A stretch of DNA of 64,000 bases from Sinorhizobium garamanticum (GTDB lineage: Bacteria; Pseudomonadota; Alphaproteobacteria; Rhizobiales; Rhizobiaceae), in assembly GCF_029892065.1 (NCBI RefSeq), contig NZ_CP120373.1:1618501-1682500 (forward strand), in the 5' to 3' direction. A model generated the notes under the pieces. The model saw only the letters and a program-made list of their open reading frames with translations. It had not been told where the DNA came from and searched no databases. The position numbers were made by a program, and so were the translations under genes. Shown piece by piece: positions 9,963 through 18,177 of the stretch (within the stretch, counting starts at the first letter, position 1; each line of letters begins with the position of its first letter).

Positions 9963-11033
9963 TCAGGCCGTGCCGCCGATCGCGCGACCGTCCGGCCCGA
10001 AGACCATCAGGTGGCGTATATCGACAAAGACCTTAAGAACCGCGTCCGGTTCGATGTCGTGAACGCCGGGCGCGAGCATGACCCAGCGCGCGCCGGCGAA
10101 ACCGACGTGAATGAAGCTCTCCGAGCCTGCGATCTCGGAAATTGCCGTCTTGACGGTAAGCGCGTTGCCGCTGCCGTTTGGCGGATCGAAAGAAAGGTGG
10201 TGCGGCTGGAAGGCGACCGTGCAGGGACCGTCGGGAACGGCCGAAAGGTGGGCCGGGACGGTAAGCACGGGCTTCCCATCGAGCGTGAAATCCGCTCCCG
10301 TCTTCACGAGCTCGATCGTATTCAGCGGCGGATCGGCGAAGGTGCGCGCGGTGACGATGTCGACCGGGCGGCGATAGACATCGATGGTGCGGCCGAACTG
10401 GGTGATGCGGCCCTCGCTCATGGTCGCGGTATTGCCGCCGAGCAGCAAGGCCTCGGACGGCTCCGTCGTCGCATAGACGAAGATTGCGCCGGAAGCGGCG
10501 AAGATCTTGGGCAATTCCTCGCGCAGTTCCTCGCGCAGCTTGTAGTCGAGATTGGCGAGCGGTTCGTCGAGCAGCACCAGATCGGCGTTCTTGACGATCG
10601 CACGCGCAAGCGCGGTGCGCTGCTGCTGGCCGCCGGAAAGGTTCAAGGGGGTGCGGTCGAGATAGGGTGTGAGCTTCAGGAGTTCGGCCGCCTTGCGCAC
10701 TTCCCGATCGACGGTTGCGCTATCGGCGCCCTTGATGCGCATTGGCGAGGCGATGTTGTCGTAGACCGTCATCGCCGGATAGTTGATGAACTGCTGGTAG
10801 ACCATGGCGACAGAGCGTTGCTGCACCGGCAGGCCGGTGACGTCGGCGCCATCGAAGCGAAGCGAGCCGGAGGCGGGCTTGTCGAGACCGGCCATCAGCC
10901 GCATCAGCGACGTCTTGCCGGAGAGGGTGGGGCCGAGCAGCACATTGAGCGACCCCCTCTCCAGCACAAGGTCGGTCGGGTGGATATGCGTCTCCCCGCC
11001 CACGACCTTGGATATGTTCTTCATTTCAAGCAT
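9963..11033 (-). CDS. glpS: Glycerol ABC transporter ATPase GlpS (H-loop histidine missing)
   Basis: ATP-binding subunit of 356 residues. Walker A GPTLSGKT is at 34-41, signature LSGGQ at 132-136 and Walker B DLVLLDEP at 151-158. Where the H-loop histidine should be (VTHDQTEA in typical MalK-like ATPases) the protein reads ATTEPSEA, with Thr190 at the catalytic position. It precedes glpT by 21 bases and follows glpD by about 100. The C-terminal third resembles a TOBE-type regulatory region. Together with the altered signature in GlpT this predicts one consensus and one degenerate ATP site. Confidence 0.92.
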   Translation of the reverse strand: MLEMKNISKVVGGETHIHPTDLVLERGSLNVLLGPTLSGKTSLMRLMAGLDKPASGSLRFDGADVTGLPVQQRSVAMVYQQFINYPAMTVYDNIASPMRIKGADSATVDREVRKAAELLKLTPYLDRTPLNLSGGQQQRTALARAIVKNADLVLLDEPLANLDYKLREELREELPKIFAASGAIFVYATTEPSEALLLGGNTATMSEGRITQFGRTIDVYRRPVDIVTARTFADPPLNTIELVKTGADFTLDGKPVLTVPAHLSAVPDGPCTVAFQPHHLSFDPPNGSGNALTVKTAISEIAGSESFIHVGFAGARWVMLAPGVHDIEPDAVLKVFVDIRHLMVFGPDGRAIGGTA

Positions 11034-11135
11034 CGAATTCTCCGGTGTTCCACCCAGCCATCGGCAGTCTCAATTGCAGGGTATCAGAGCGGGATGAGAA
11101 AAAGGGTTTTCGTTTTTCCGCCCGCATATCGTGAT

Positions 11136-12653
11136 CTAGGCGGCAGCGTTGGCCGCGCCCTGCATATATTCCTCCAGCTCCGCGGCCTCCGCTGGCGAGA
11201 GCTTCAGTCCCAGTTTCGTACGGCGCCACAGCACGTCCTCCGCGCGCCGCGCCCATTCCTGCTCGATCAGCCAATTGACTTCGGTTTCGTAAAGGTCTGC
11301 TCCGAAACGTCTTCCGAGGTCGGCCTCCTTCGCCGCCTTGCCGAGAAGCCGGGCCGCCCGCGTGCCGTAGAGCCGCACGAGCCGGCGCGCGTGTGAATTG
11401 GCGAGAAAAGGGTAGCGCGCCTTGAGGCTGGCGACCTCGGCGTCGTAGCCGGCAGCGGGAAAATCGCCGCCCGGCAGGCTCGACCCGGCTGTCCATTTCC
11501 GGCCCTTGGCCCCGATCGCCTCGCCGATTTTTTCCAGCGCGGACTCACTCAGCCGCCGATAGGTTGTGAGCTTGCCGCCGAAGACGTTCAAGAGCGGCGC
11601 CTGGCCGTTCTGGCCTTCGACGCGCAGCACGTAATCGCGGGTCGCCTCCTGGGCCTTGCTGGCGCCGTCGTCGAACAGCGGTCGCACTGCCGAATAGGTC
11701 CAGACGATTTCGTCGCGCGTTACAGGATCAGTGAAATATTCGCTCGCCGCCTTGCAGAGATAGTCGATCTCGGCGTCGTTGATGCGCGCACCAGCGGGAT
11801 CACCAATGAAATCGTGGTCCGTCGTTCCGATCAGCGTGAAATCGTTCTCGTAGGGAATGGCGAAGATGATCCGCCCGTCCGGGTTCTGGAAGAAATAGGC
11901 GCGCGGATCGTCAAACTTCTTGTTCACGACGATATGGCTGCCCTGCACGAGGCGGACATTGTGCACGTCGTTCTTGCCGATCGCGTCGGCGAGCACCCGA
12001 TCCACCCAAGGACCGGTGGCGTTAACGAGCATGCGGGCACGCAGGGCTCCGCGCGCCCCGGTCACCATATTTTCCGTTTCGATTGCCCAGTGCCCGTCGT
12101 TGCGGCGTGCGGAGACAACCCGGGTGCGCGGCATGACCCGTGCGCCGCGATCGGCCGCGTCGCGAGCGTTCAGCACCACCAGGCGCGCATCGTTGACCCA
12201 GCCGTCGGAATATTCGAATGCCTTGGTGAAAAGCCGCTTCAGTGGCAATCCCGCCGGGTCGCGGGTCATGTCTAGCGTGCGGGTCGGGGGCAACAGCTTG
12301 CGGCCGCCGATATGATCATAGAGAAACAGGCCGAGGCGGATGAGCCAGGCGGGGCGCATGCCGCCCTTGTGGAAGGGCAGGACGAATCGCATCGGCCAGA
12401 TGACGTGCGGCGCCATCGCCCACAATATCTCGCGCTCCATCAGCGCCTCGCGGACCAGGCGGAACTCATAATATTCGAGATAGCGCAGACCGCCGTGGAT
12501 AAGCTTGGTGGAGCCGGACGATGTGCCGGAGGCGAAATCCTTCATTTCGGCCAGCGCGACGGAATAACCCCGACCGACCGCATCACGCGCAATGCCGCAT
12601 CCGTTGATGCCGCCGCCTATGACGAAGACGTCGAAGATCGTCTGCTCTGACAC
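11136..12653 (-). CDS. glpD: Glycerol-3-phosphate dehydrogenase GlpD
   Basis: FAD-dependent oxidase of sn-glycerol-3-phosphate to dihydroxyacetone phosphate at the inner membrane, 505 residues (E. coli GlpD is 501). The N-terminal FAD-binding motif is VIGGGINGCGIARDAV. I place the start at GTG 12653 because GGAGGGG lies about eight bases upstream; the ATG 30 bases further up has no such site and would add residues before the Rossmann fold. It heads the glycerol uptake operon. No glycerol kinase gene is in the window, so glycerol phosphorylation must be encoded elsewhere. Confidence 0.95.
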   Translation of the reverse strand: MSEQTIFDVFVIGGGINGCGIARDAVGRGYSVALAEMKDFASGTSSGSTKLIHGGLRYLEYYEFRLVREALMEREILWAMAPHVIWPMRFVLPFHKGGMRPAWLIRLGLFLYDHIGGRKLLPPTRTLDMTRDPAGLPLKRLFTKAFEYSDGWVNDARLVVLNARDAADRGARVMPRTRVVSARRNDGHWAIETENMVTGARGALRARMLVNATGPWVDRVLADAIGKNDVHNVRLVQGSHIVVNKKFDDPRAYFFQNPDGRIIFAIPYENDFTLIGTTDHDFIGDPAGARINDAEIDYLCKAASEYFTDPVTRDEIVWTYSAVRPLFDDGASKAQEATRDYVLRVEGQNGQAPLLNVFGGKLTTYRRLSESALEKIGEAIGAKGRKWTAGSSLPGGDFPAAGYDAEVASLKARYPFLANSHARRLVRLYGTRAARLLGKAAKEADLGRRFGADLYETEVNWLIEQEWARRAEDVLWRRTKLGLKLSPAEAAELEEYMQGAANAAA

Positions 12654-12715
12654 TGTATTTCCCCTCCGCATTTCGCAATGCACAAATTGATGCGGCTGCG
12701 AAAGTGAAATCAGTT

Positions 12716-12750
12716 AAAACGAAAATATATCGAATGTCAAACGAATGTTT
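12716..12750. promoter_or_regulatory. Candidate GlpR sites upstream of glpD
   Basis: Two direct copies of an AAACGAAWRT-type motif, 23 bases apart (at 12716-12726 and 12739-12750), in the AT-rich spacer between glpR and glpD. The AAACGAAA core is the same as in the inverted repeat ahead of glpR. Confidence 0.5.
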
Positions 12751-12782
12751 CCCGATGCCACAGGCGCGCAAAGCGTCCCGAG

Positions 12783-13547
12783 TCAGGCATCGGTCTCGAT
12801 CAGCCGAACGTCCTGCTCGGCACATATTTTCCGAACGTTTTCAATGATGCAGTGGTCGGTGATGAAAGTCTGGACCTGGGAGATGTGGCCGATCCGGACC
12901 GGAGCGGTTCGTTCGAATTTCGTGGAGTCCGAAACGAGAATGACGTGCCGCGCATTTGCGATGATCGCCTGGGCGACTTTCACTTCCCGGTAATCGAAAT
13001 CGAGAAGTGCGCCATCGTGGTCGATCGCCGAGGCGCCGATGACGGCGAAATCCACCTTGAACTGCTTGATGAAGTCGACAGCGGCCTCGCCGACGATGCC
13101 GCCGTCGGAACCGCGCACGACACCACCCGCGATCACCACCTCGATCGAGGGGAATACGCGCAACCTGTTGGCAACATTGATGTTGTTGGTGATGACCATC
13201 AATTCCTTGTGGTCGAGCAGCGCTTCTCCCACCGCTTCGGTAGTGGTGCCGATATTGATGAAGAGCGAGGCGTTGTCGGGGATGAGCGCGGCGGCGGCAC
13301 GGCCAATCGCCTGCTTTTCGGTCGCGGCGATCTGGCGGCGCGCGTCGTATTTGACGTTTTCCTTGCCGCTCGGGAAGATCGCACCCCCGTGAATGCGGTT
13401 CAGCACCCTTGCATCGCAGAGATCATTGAGATCCTTGCGGATCGTTTGTGGCGTCACCGAAAAGCGCTGGGCAAGCTCCTCGACGAGCACGCGCCCCTCT
13501 GTTTTTGCCAGGTCCAGGATTTCCGCTTGCCGCCCGCTGAGATACAT
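12783..13547 (-). CDS. glpR: DeoR-family glycerol regulon repressor GlpR
   Basis: Transcription regulator of 254 residues (E. coli GlpR 252). N-terminal DeoR helix-turn-helix with LAQRFSVTPQTIRKDLNDL, then a sugar-phosphate isomerase-like sensor domain with NIGTTTEAVGEALL. Start chosen at ATG 13547, preceded by GGGAGCGGGA; the frame upstream to 13670 has no ribosome site and is rich in shadow-type residues. It lies directly upstream of the glp operon on the same strand. Inducer is expected to be glycerol-3-phosphate. Confidence 0.9.
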   Translation of the reverse strand: MYLSGRQAEILDLAKTEGRVLVEELAQRFSVTPQTIRKDLNDLCDARVLNRIHGGAIFPSGKENVKYDARRQIAATEKQAIGRAAAALIPDNASLFINIGTTTEAVGEALLDHKELMVITNNINVANRLRVFPSIEVVIAGGVVRGSDGGIVGEAAVDFIKQFKVDFAVIGASAIDHDGALLDFDYREVKVAQAIIANARHVILVSDSTKFERTAPVRIGHISQVQTFITDHCIIENVRKICAEQDVRLIETDA

Positions 13548-13561
13548 TCCCGCTCCCTCGG

Positions 13562-13594
13562 TTTCGTTTTTTTTCATAATATGCAAAAACGAAA
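13562..13594. promoter_or_regulatory. Inverted repeat upstream of glpR, likely auto-operator
   Basis: Perfect 10-bp arms TTTCGTTTTT and AAAAACGAAA separated by 13 bp, ending about 15 bp ahead of the glpR start. The half-site matches the motif found ahead of glpD. Confidence 0.6.
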
Positions 13595-13817
13595 GCGTTG
13601 CAATTTCAGAAGTCGGCGTTTTTTGCGCGACGCTGGTTTCGCGGCAATCGCTGACGCGCCCATGTTGCAATCCGGCGGTGGATGGGCGAGCCTGTTGGTC
13701 TGTCAGGGCAGGGGACGAGACGTTGGGCGCTTTTTCTCCCGCATTCTGCTCCAGCTTTATGACTGTTGATCGGCGCTTGTGGTCCGGACTGGGATCGTGG
13801 GGTTAGAGGGGGAAGGC

Positions 13818-14588
13818 ATGTTTCATCCGGCCTTGTTCAAGGGCATGAACGTGGTGGTGACCGGCGGTGGCCGGGGTATCGGGCTGGAGGTTGCGCGGCA
13901 ATTTCTCGATTGTGGCGCGCATGTCCTCGTCCACATGGGCAGGACGGTCGCCCGCGAGCGTCACGATTTTCTCGAATTGGCCGCAACCGAGGGCAGGGCG
14001 TTTCTTTGTGCCGCCGATTTTCTTGTGGCTGGCGGCGTCGAAAGCCTGGCGGATGCCGTCCGGGAGCGGTTCGACAGTGTCGATGTTCTCATCAACAATG
14101 CCGGCACGATGGTCGGGCGCTTCCCTGCCGCAGACCTGACTGACGACGACTATCGCACGGTCGTGCAGCTCAATCAGACGTCGGTCGTCGAGATGACGCG
14201 GGCAATGCTGCCGCTCTTGCGCAAGGGCACCCATCCCGCGATCGTCAACACCGTGTCGATCTCCGCCTCGACCGGCGGCAGCGCCGGCTCGTCGATCTAC
14301 TCCGCCACCAAGGCCTTCGTCGCGACCTATTCGAAGGCACTGGCACGCGAGCTGGCGCCGGAGGGCATCCGCGTCAATTGCGTCTCGCCGGGAACGATCG
14401 CGACCGACTTCCACGAACGCTACTCGTCGCCGGAGAAACTCGAGGCAACGCGCAAGACGATCCCGCTCGGCCGGCTCGGCACCGCCGAGGATTGCGCGCC
14501 GGCCTATCTCTTCCTCGCTTCGCACGCCCTTTCAGGCTATATCACCGGCCAGGTGCTGGAGGTGAATGGGGGCCAGCTTATCTGCTAA
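13818..14588 (+). CDS. Short-chain dehydrogenase/reductase (SDR)
   Basis: Classical SDR oxidoreductase of 256 residues. The NAD(P) motif TGGGRGIG is at 15-22, NNAG at 93-96, and the active site at Ser147/149 with YSATK at 161-165; the C-terminal VNGGQLI stretch is also typical. Start at ATG 13818 follows AGGGGGAAGG; an upstream in-frame ATG at 13779 has no such site. It stands alone between glpR (divergent) and a LysR gene. Substrate unknown; resemblance to 3-oxoacyl-ACP reductases is generic. Confidence 0.85.
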   Translation: MFHPALFKGMNVVVTGGGRGIGLEVARQFLDCGAHVLVHMGRTVARERHDFLELAATEGRAFLCAADFLVAGGVESLADAVRERFDSVDVLINNAGTMVGRFPAADLTDDDYRTVVQLNQTSVVEMTRAMLPLLRKGTHPAIVNTVSISASTGGSAGSSIYSATKAFVATYSKALARELAPEGIRVNCVSPGTIATDFHERYSSPEKLEATRKTIPLGRLGTAEDCAPAYLFLASHALSGYITGQVLEVNGGQLIC

Positions 14589-14611
14589 GCGGGAATGATG
14601 GATGAAGTGTT

Positions 14612-14716
14612 CCTTCCCCTCATCCGCCTGCCAGCACCTTCTCCCCGCAAGCGTGGAGAAGGGGACTCGCGGCGGCGTCTCAGTCCCCTCTCCCCGCGGG
14701 GGCGAGGGTAAGGGGC
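14612..14716. repeat. RIME-like palindromic intergenic repeat
   Basis: GC-rich intergenic element with the hairpin CCTTCTCCCCGC...GTGGAGAAGG and the flank CCCCTCATCCG, in the spacer between the SDR gene and lysR. A related element in opposite orientation lies at about 50669-50812. Similar short palindromic families (RIME) are known in Rhizobium and Sinorhizobium. Confidence 0.6.
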
Positions 14717-14747
14717 AGGTCCAATCATCGCGACCTAAAGGCCAGGC

Positions 14748-15680
14748 ATGATCGACAAGCTGGAGTTCTTTCTCGCACTTGCCCGCCAACGGCATTTCGG
14801 CCGGGCGGCGGAGGAGTGCGGCGTCACGCAGCCGACGCTGTCGGCGGCGATTCGCCAGCTCGAGGACCAGCTCGGCGTCATGCTCGTCAATCGCGGATCG
14901 CGTTACCAGGGTCTGACGCCGGAGGGTCAGCGGGTGCTCGAATGGGCGCGGCGGATCGTCAGCGACACCCGCACCATGCGCGAGGAGATGCGCGCGGCAC
15001 GTAAAGGCCTGTCGGGACATATCCGGCTGGCCGCGATCCCGACGACGCTTGCCATGGTGCCGATGATCACCGCGCCGTTTCAGGAAAAGCATCCGGACGT
15101 GACGTTTTCGGTGCTTTCGACGACGTCGCTGCAGATCCTGACTCTTCTGGAAAACCTCGAGATCGACGCAGGCTTGACCTATCTGGAGAACGAGCCGCTC
15201 GGCCGCGTGACCACCGTGCCGCTGCAAATCGAGCAATATCATCTGGTTACCGCCTCCGGCACGCCGCTATCGGATCGCAAAAGCGTGACTTGGAAGGAAG
15301 TCAGCAACGTTCGGCTTTGTCTATTGACCGCCGATATGCAGAACCGCCGTATCATCAATCAGCATTTTGCCGAAGCCGGCGCCATCCCTAGCCCGACACT
15401 CGAATCGAATTCGATGATTGTGCTCTTCTCTCACGTGCGCACTGGCCGCTGGGCGAGCATCATGCCCTATAACGTCGCGAAATCATTCGGTTTTCACGAA
15501 GATATCCGGATGATCCCGATCGTCGATCCGGATGTCCATCACACGGTCGGCCTGGTCGCCACCTACCGCGAGCCCTTCACGCCGCTGGTCTCCGCGCTCC
15601 TGCACGAGGCCCGTATTCTGGGCGAGCGCAACAAGGCCCTAGATCACGTTCATGCGCACGAACGCGGTCAATTTCAATAA
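14748..15680 (+). CDS. LysR-type regulator of the formate dehydrogenase operon
   Basis: LysR family protein of 310 residues: N-terminal helix-turn-helix HFGRAAEECGVTQPTLSAAI near residues 16-35, then a periplasmic-binding-protein-like effector domain. It is codirectional with and 240 bp upstream of fdsG. A perfect LysR-type palindrome sits in that spacer. Regulators in the same position precede fds operons in other bacteria (FdsR), so control of formate oxidation is the likely role; the effector is not visible from sequence. Confidence 0.88.
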   Translation: MIDKLEFFLALARQRHFGRAAEECGVTQPTLSAAIRQLEDQLGVMLVNRGSRYQGLTPEGQRVLEWARRIVSDTRTMREEMRAARKGLSGHIRLAAIPTTLAMVPMITAPFQEKHPDVTFSVLSTTSLQILTLLENLEIDAGLTYLENEPLGRVTTVPLQIEQYHLVTASGTPLSDRKSVTWKEVSNVRLCLLTADMQNRRIINQHFAEAGAIPSPTLESNSMIVLFSHVRTGRWASIMPYNVAKSFGFHEDIRMIPIVDPDVHHTVGLVATYREPFTPLVSALLHEARILGERNKALDHVHAHERGQFQ

Positions 15681-15736
15681 GTTGATGCGGGAGCGGGGGG
15701 GGGGCGGGAAACCGCATTGCGCCTCGCTTGATCTGC

Positions 15737-15759
15737 ATCGATAGATTTTTTCTATCGAT
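15737..15759. promoter_or_regulatory. LysR-type operator upstream of fdsG
   Basis: Perfect inverted repeat ATCGATAGA-TTTTT-TCTATCGAT in the lysR-fdsG spacer, containing the ATAG/CTAT core usual for LysR-type binding sites. A role as lysR terminator was considered less likely because of its low GC stem and its distance from the lysR stop. Confidence 0.65.
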
Positions 15760-15921
15760 CAACGGAACAGCATTATTGACCCCTCCGGCCTTACGCGCGA
15801 AGCTTAACGGGCAGAGATCGACGAGGCTCCGGTCTCTGCCGAAACATAACACATTCGGTGCGGCAGCGGTCGGGCGGAGGGCCTGATCGTAGGGCGCCCA
15901 CGAGCCGGGAGGGCTCTTCGC

Positions 15922-16401
15922 GTGAATATTCAGCTGCCGCGCGCAGACGTGGCTGAGCGTACGCTCGCGATTGTCGGTGAACTCAAAGGGCTCGAAGGTC
16001 CACTTCTTCCGATCCTGCACGAGATCCAGGACGAATTCGGCTATGTGCCTGAGGAGTGCTTGCCGGTGATTGCGCGCGAACTAAACCTTTCGCGCGCCGA
16101 GGTCTACGGCGTCGTCACCTTCTATCATGATTTCCGCAACCATCCCGCCGGACGCCATGTGCTGAAGCTCTGTCGCGCGGAGGCCTGCCAGTCGATGGGC
16201 GGAGACCGGCTAGCCGAACGCGCCAAGGCACTACTCGGCATCGACTTCCATGAGACGACGCCGGACGGCGCGGTGACGCTGGAGCCCGTCTACTGTCTCG
16301 GGCTCTGTTCCTGCTCGCCGTCGGCAATGCTTGATGGCGAGGTTCGCGGACGGGTCGACGACGCGGAGCTTGAGGCGCTGGTTGCGGAGGCGCGCCGATG
16401 A
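15922..16401 (+). CDS. fdsG: NAD-dependent formate dehydrogenase gamma subunit FdsG
   Basis: NuoE-like [2Fe-2S] subunit of 159 residues. The thioredoxin-like cluster ligands are two pairs: Cys in CRAEACQSM and Cys in CLGLCSC. The start is a GTG at 15922 with GGGAGGG about ten bases upstream; no ATG fits. It overlaps fdsB by four bases. In the FdsABG enzyme it lies at the electron-transfer end next to FdsB. Confidence 0.93.
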   Translation: MNIQLPRADVAERTLAIVGELKGLEGPLLPILHEIQDEFGYVPEECLPVIARELNLSRAEVYGVVTFYHDFRNHPAGRHVLKLCRAEACQSMGGDRLAERAKALLGIDFHETTPDGAVTLEPVYCLGLCSCSPSAMLDGEVRGRVDDAELEALVAEARR

Positions 16402-17954
16402 CCGTGAAGATCTACATTCCGCGGGATGCGGCCGCACTTGCGCTCGGCGCCGATCGCGTCGCCATGGCGATGGCGGACGGGATTGCCGCGCGCGGGCTCT
16501 CCGCCACGATCGTCCGCAATGGTTCGCGTGGCATGCACTGGCTGGAACCGCTGGTCGAGGTCGAAACCGGCGAGGGCCGCATCGCCTACGGCCCGGTGAA
16601 GTCCAGTGACGTAGCCTCGCTTCTGGATGCCGGGCTGCTCTCTGGCGGCGCGCACGCGCTTTGCCTGGGGAAGACGGAGGAGATTCCGTTCCTCAAGCAG
16701 CAGACCCGGCTGACCTTCGCTCGCTGCGGCGTCATCGATCCACTGTCACTCGGCGACTATCGCGCCCATGGCGGCTTGCGCGGACTCGAAAAAGCGGTTG
16801 CCATGCAGCCCGCGTCGATCGTTGCGGAGGTGACCGAGAGCGGACTTCGCGGGCGCGGCGGTGCCGGCTTCCCAACCGGCATCAAGTGGAAAACGGTTCT
16901 CGAGGCGGCGGGCGCGCGCAAATACATCGTCTGCAACGCCGATGAGGGCGACAGCGGCACCTTCGCCGACCGGATGATCATGGAGGGTGATCCCTTCGTG
17001 CTGATCGAGGGCATGGCGATTGCCGGCATCGCCACCGGCGCCATCAAGGGCTATGTCTACACGCGTTCCGAATATCCACATGCGATCGCGGCCATGGAGC
17101 AAGCGATCGAGATCGCCCGCGCCGCCGGCGTGCTTGGCGCCTCGGTGCTCGGTTCCGCTCACGCCTTCGACATGGAAGTGAGGACCGGCGCCGGTGCCTA
17201 TGTCTGTGGCGAGGAGACCTCGCTCTTGAACAGCCTCGAAGGCAAACGCGGTATCGTTCGCGCCAAGCCGCCGCTTCCCGCGCATAAGGGCCTGTTCGAC
17301 TGTCCGACCGTTATCAACAACGTCATCTCGCTCGCCTCCGTGCCGATCATTCTGGACAAGGGAGCCGCCTTCTATCGCGATTTCGGCATGGGCCGGTCGC
17401 GCGGCACGATCCCGATTCAGATCGCCGGCAACGTCAAGCATAGCGGCCTCTATGAGACCGCTTTCGGCCTGACGCTCGGCGAGATCGTCGACGAGATCGG
17501 CGGCGGGACAGCGAGCGGCCGACCGGTCAAGGCGGTGCAAGTGGGCGGCCCGCTCGGCGCTTATTTCCCGCGCGCACTATTCGACACCCCGTTCGACTAC
17601 GAGGCCTTCGCGGCCAAGGATGGCCTGATCGGCCACGCCGGCATTGTCGTCTTCGACGACACGGCCGACATGCTGAAGCAGGCGCGCTTCGCCATGGAAT
17701 TCTGCGCCGTCGAAAGCTGCGGCAAGTGCACGCCCTGCCGCATTGGCTCGATACGCGGCGTCGAGGTCGCGGACAAGATCGCCGCCGGTATCGCGCCTGA
17801 GAAGAATCGCGAGTTGCTCGCCGATCTTTGCAACACGATGAAGTTCGGCTCGCTCTGCGCGCTGGGCGGCTTCACGCCCTATCCGGTGATGAGCGCGATG
17901 ACGCATTTCCCGGAGGATTTCTCGCCGGCCCCGGCAGTGGAGGCGGCGGAATGA
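16398..17954 (+). CDS. fdsB: NAD-dependent formate dehydrogenase beta subunit FdsB
   Basis: NuoF-like FMN and NADH-binding subunit, 518 residues. After an N-terminal ferredoxin/thioredoxin-like extension of about 120 residues comes the glycine-rich NADH/FMN motif GLRGRGGAGFPTG at 149-161, and near the C-terminus the [4Fe-4S] ligands Cys441, Cys444 and Cys447 in SCGKCTPC. It passes electrons from FdsA to NAD+. It is coupled to fdsG by an ATGA overlap but separated from fdsA by a 223-bp repeat-bearing spacer. Confidence 0.94.
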   Translation: MTVKIYIPRDAAALALGADRVAMAMADGIAARGLSATIVRNGSRGMHWLEPLVEVETGEGRIAYGPVKSSDVASLLDAGLLSGGAHALCLGKTEEIPFLKQQTRLTFARCGVIDPLSLGDYRAHGGLRGLEKAVAMQPASIVAEVTESGLRGRGGAGFPTGIKWKTVLEAAGARKYIVCNADEGDSGTFADRMIMEGDPFVLIEGMAIAGIATGAIKGYVYTRSEYPHAIAAMEQAIEIARAAGVLGASVLGSAHAFDMEVRTGAGAYVCGEETSLLNSLEGKRGIVRAKPPLPAHKGLFDCPTVINNVISLASVPIILDKGAAFYRDFGMGRSRGTIPIQIAGNVKHSGLYETAFGLTLGEIVDEIGGGTASGRPVKAVQVGGPLGAYFPRALFDTPFDYEAFAAKDGLIGHAGIVVFDDTADMLKQARFAMEFCAVESCGKCTPCRIGSIRGVEVADKIAAGIAPEKNRELLADLCNTMKFGSLCALGGFTPYPVMSAMTHFPEDFSPAPAVEAAE

Positions 17955-17967
17955 TGGCGGTCTATAC

Positions 17968-18138
17968 CCCCCTCTGGCCTGCCGGCCATCTCCCCCACAA
18001 GGGGGGAGATCGACTCGCTGCGAGCCGATCGCTCCAAAAGGATCGCTTGCATGCGCGGAACGCTCCGATAGGCGGGAAGAGTACGCCCCACCTGTTCTCC
18101 CCCCTTGTGGCGGAGATGCCCGGCAGGGCAGAGGGGGG
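17968..18138. repeat. Inverted-repeat element within the fds operon
   Basis: Long palindromic element filling the fdsB-fdsA spacer. The two arms of about 43 bp (17968-18010 and 18096-18138) are near-perfect reverse complements (core CATCTCCCCCACAAGGGG), with an unrelated loop of about 85 bp. The arms match those of the element at 54804-54997; the loops do not. A large RNA hairpin is expected between the two cistrons. Confidence 0.75.
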
Positions 18139-18177
18139 TGATCTCTCCCTGAACGCAATTTCTCAGGAGGTCCATTG

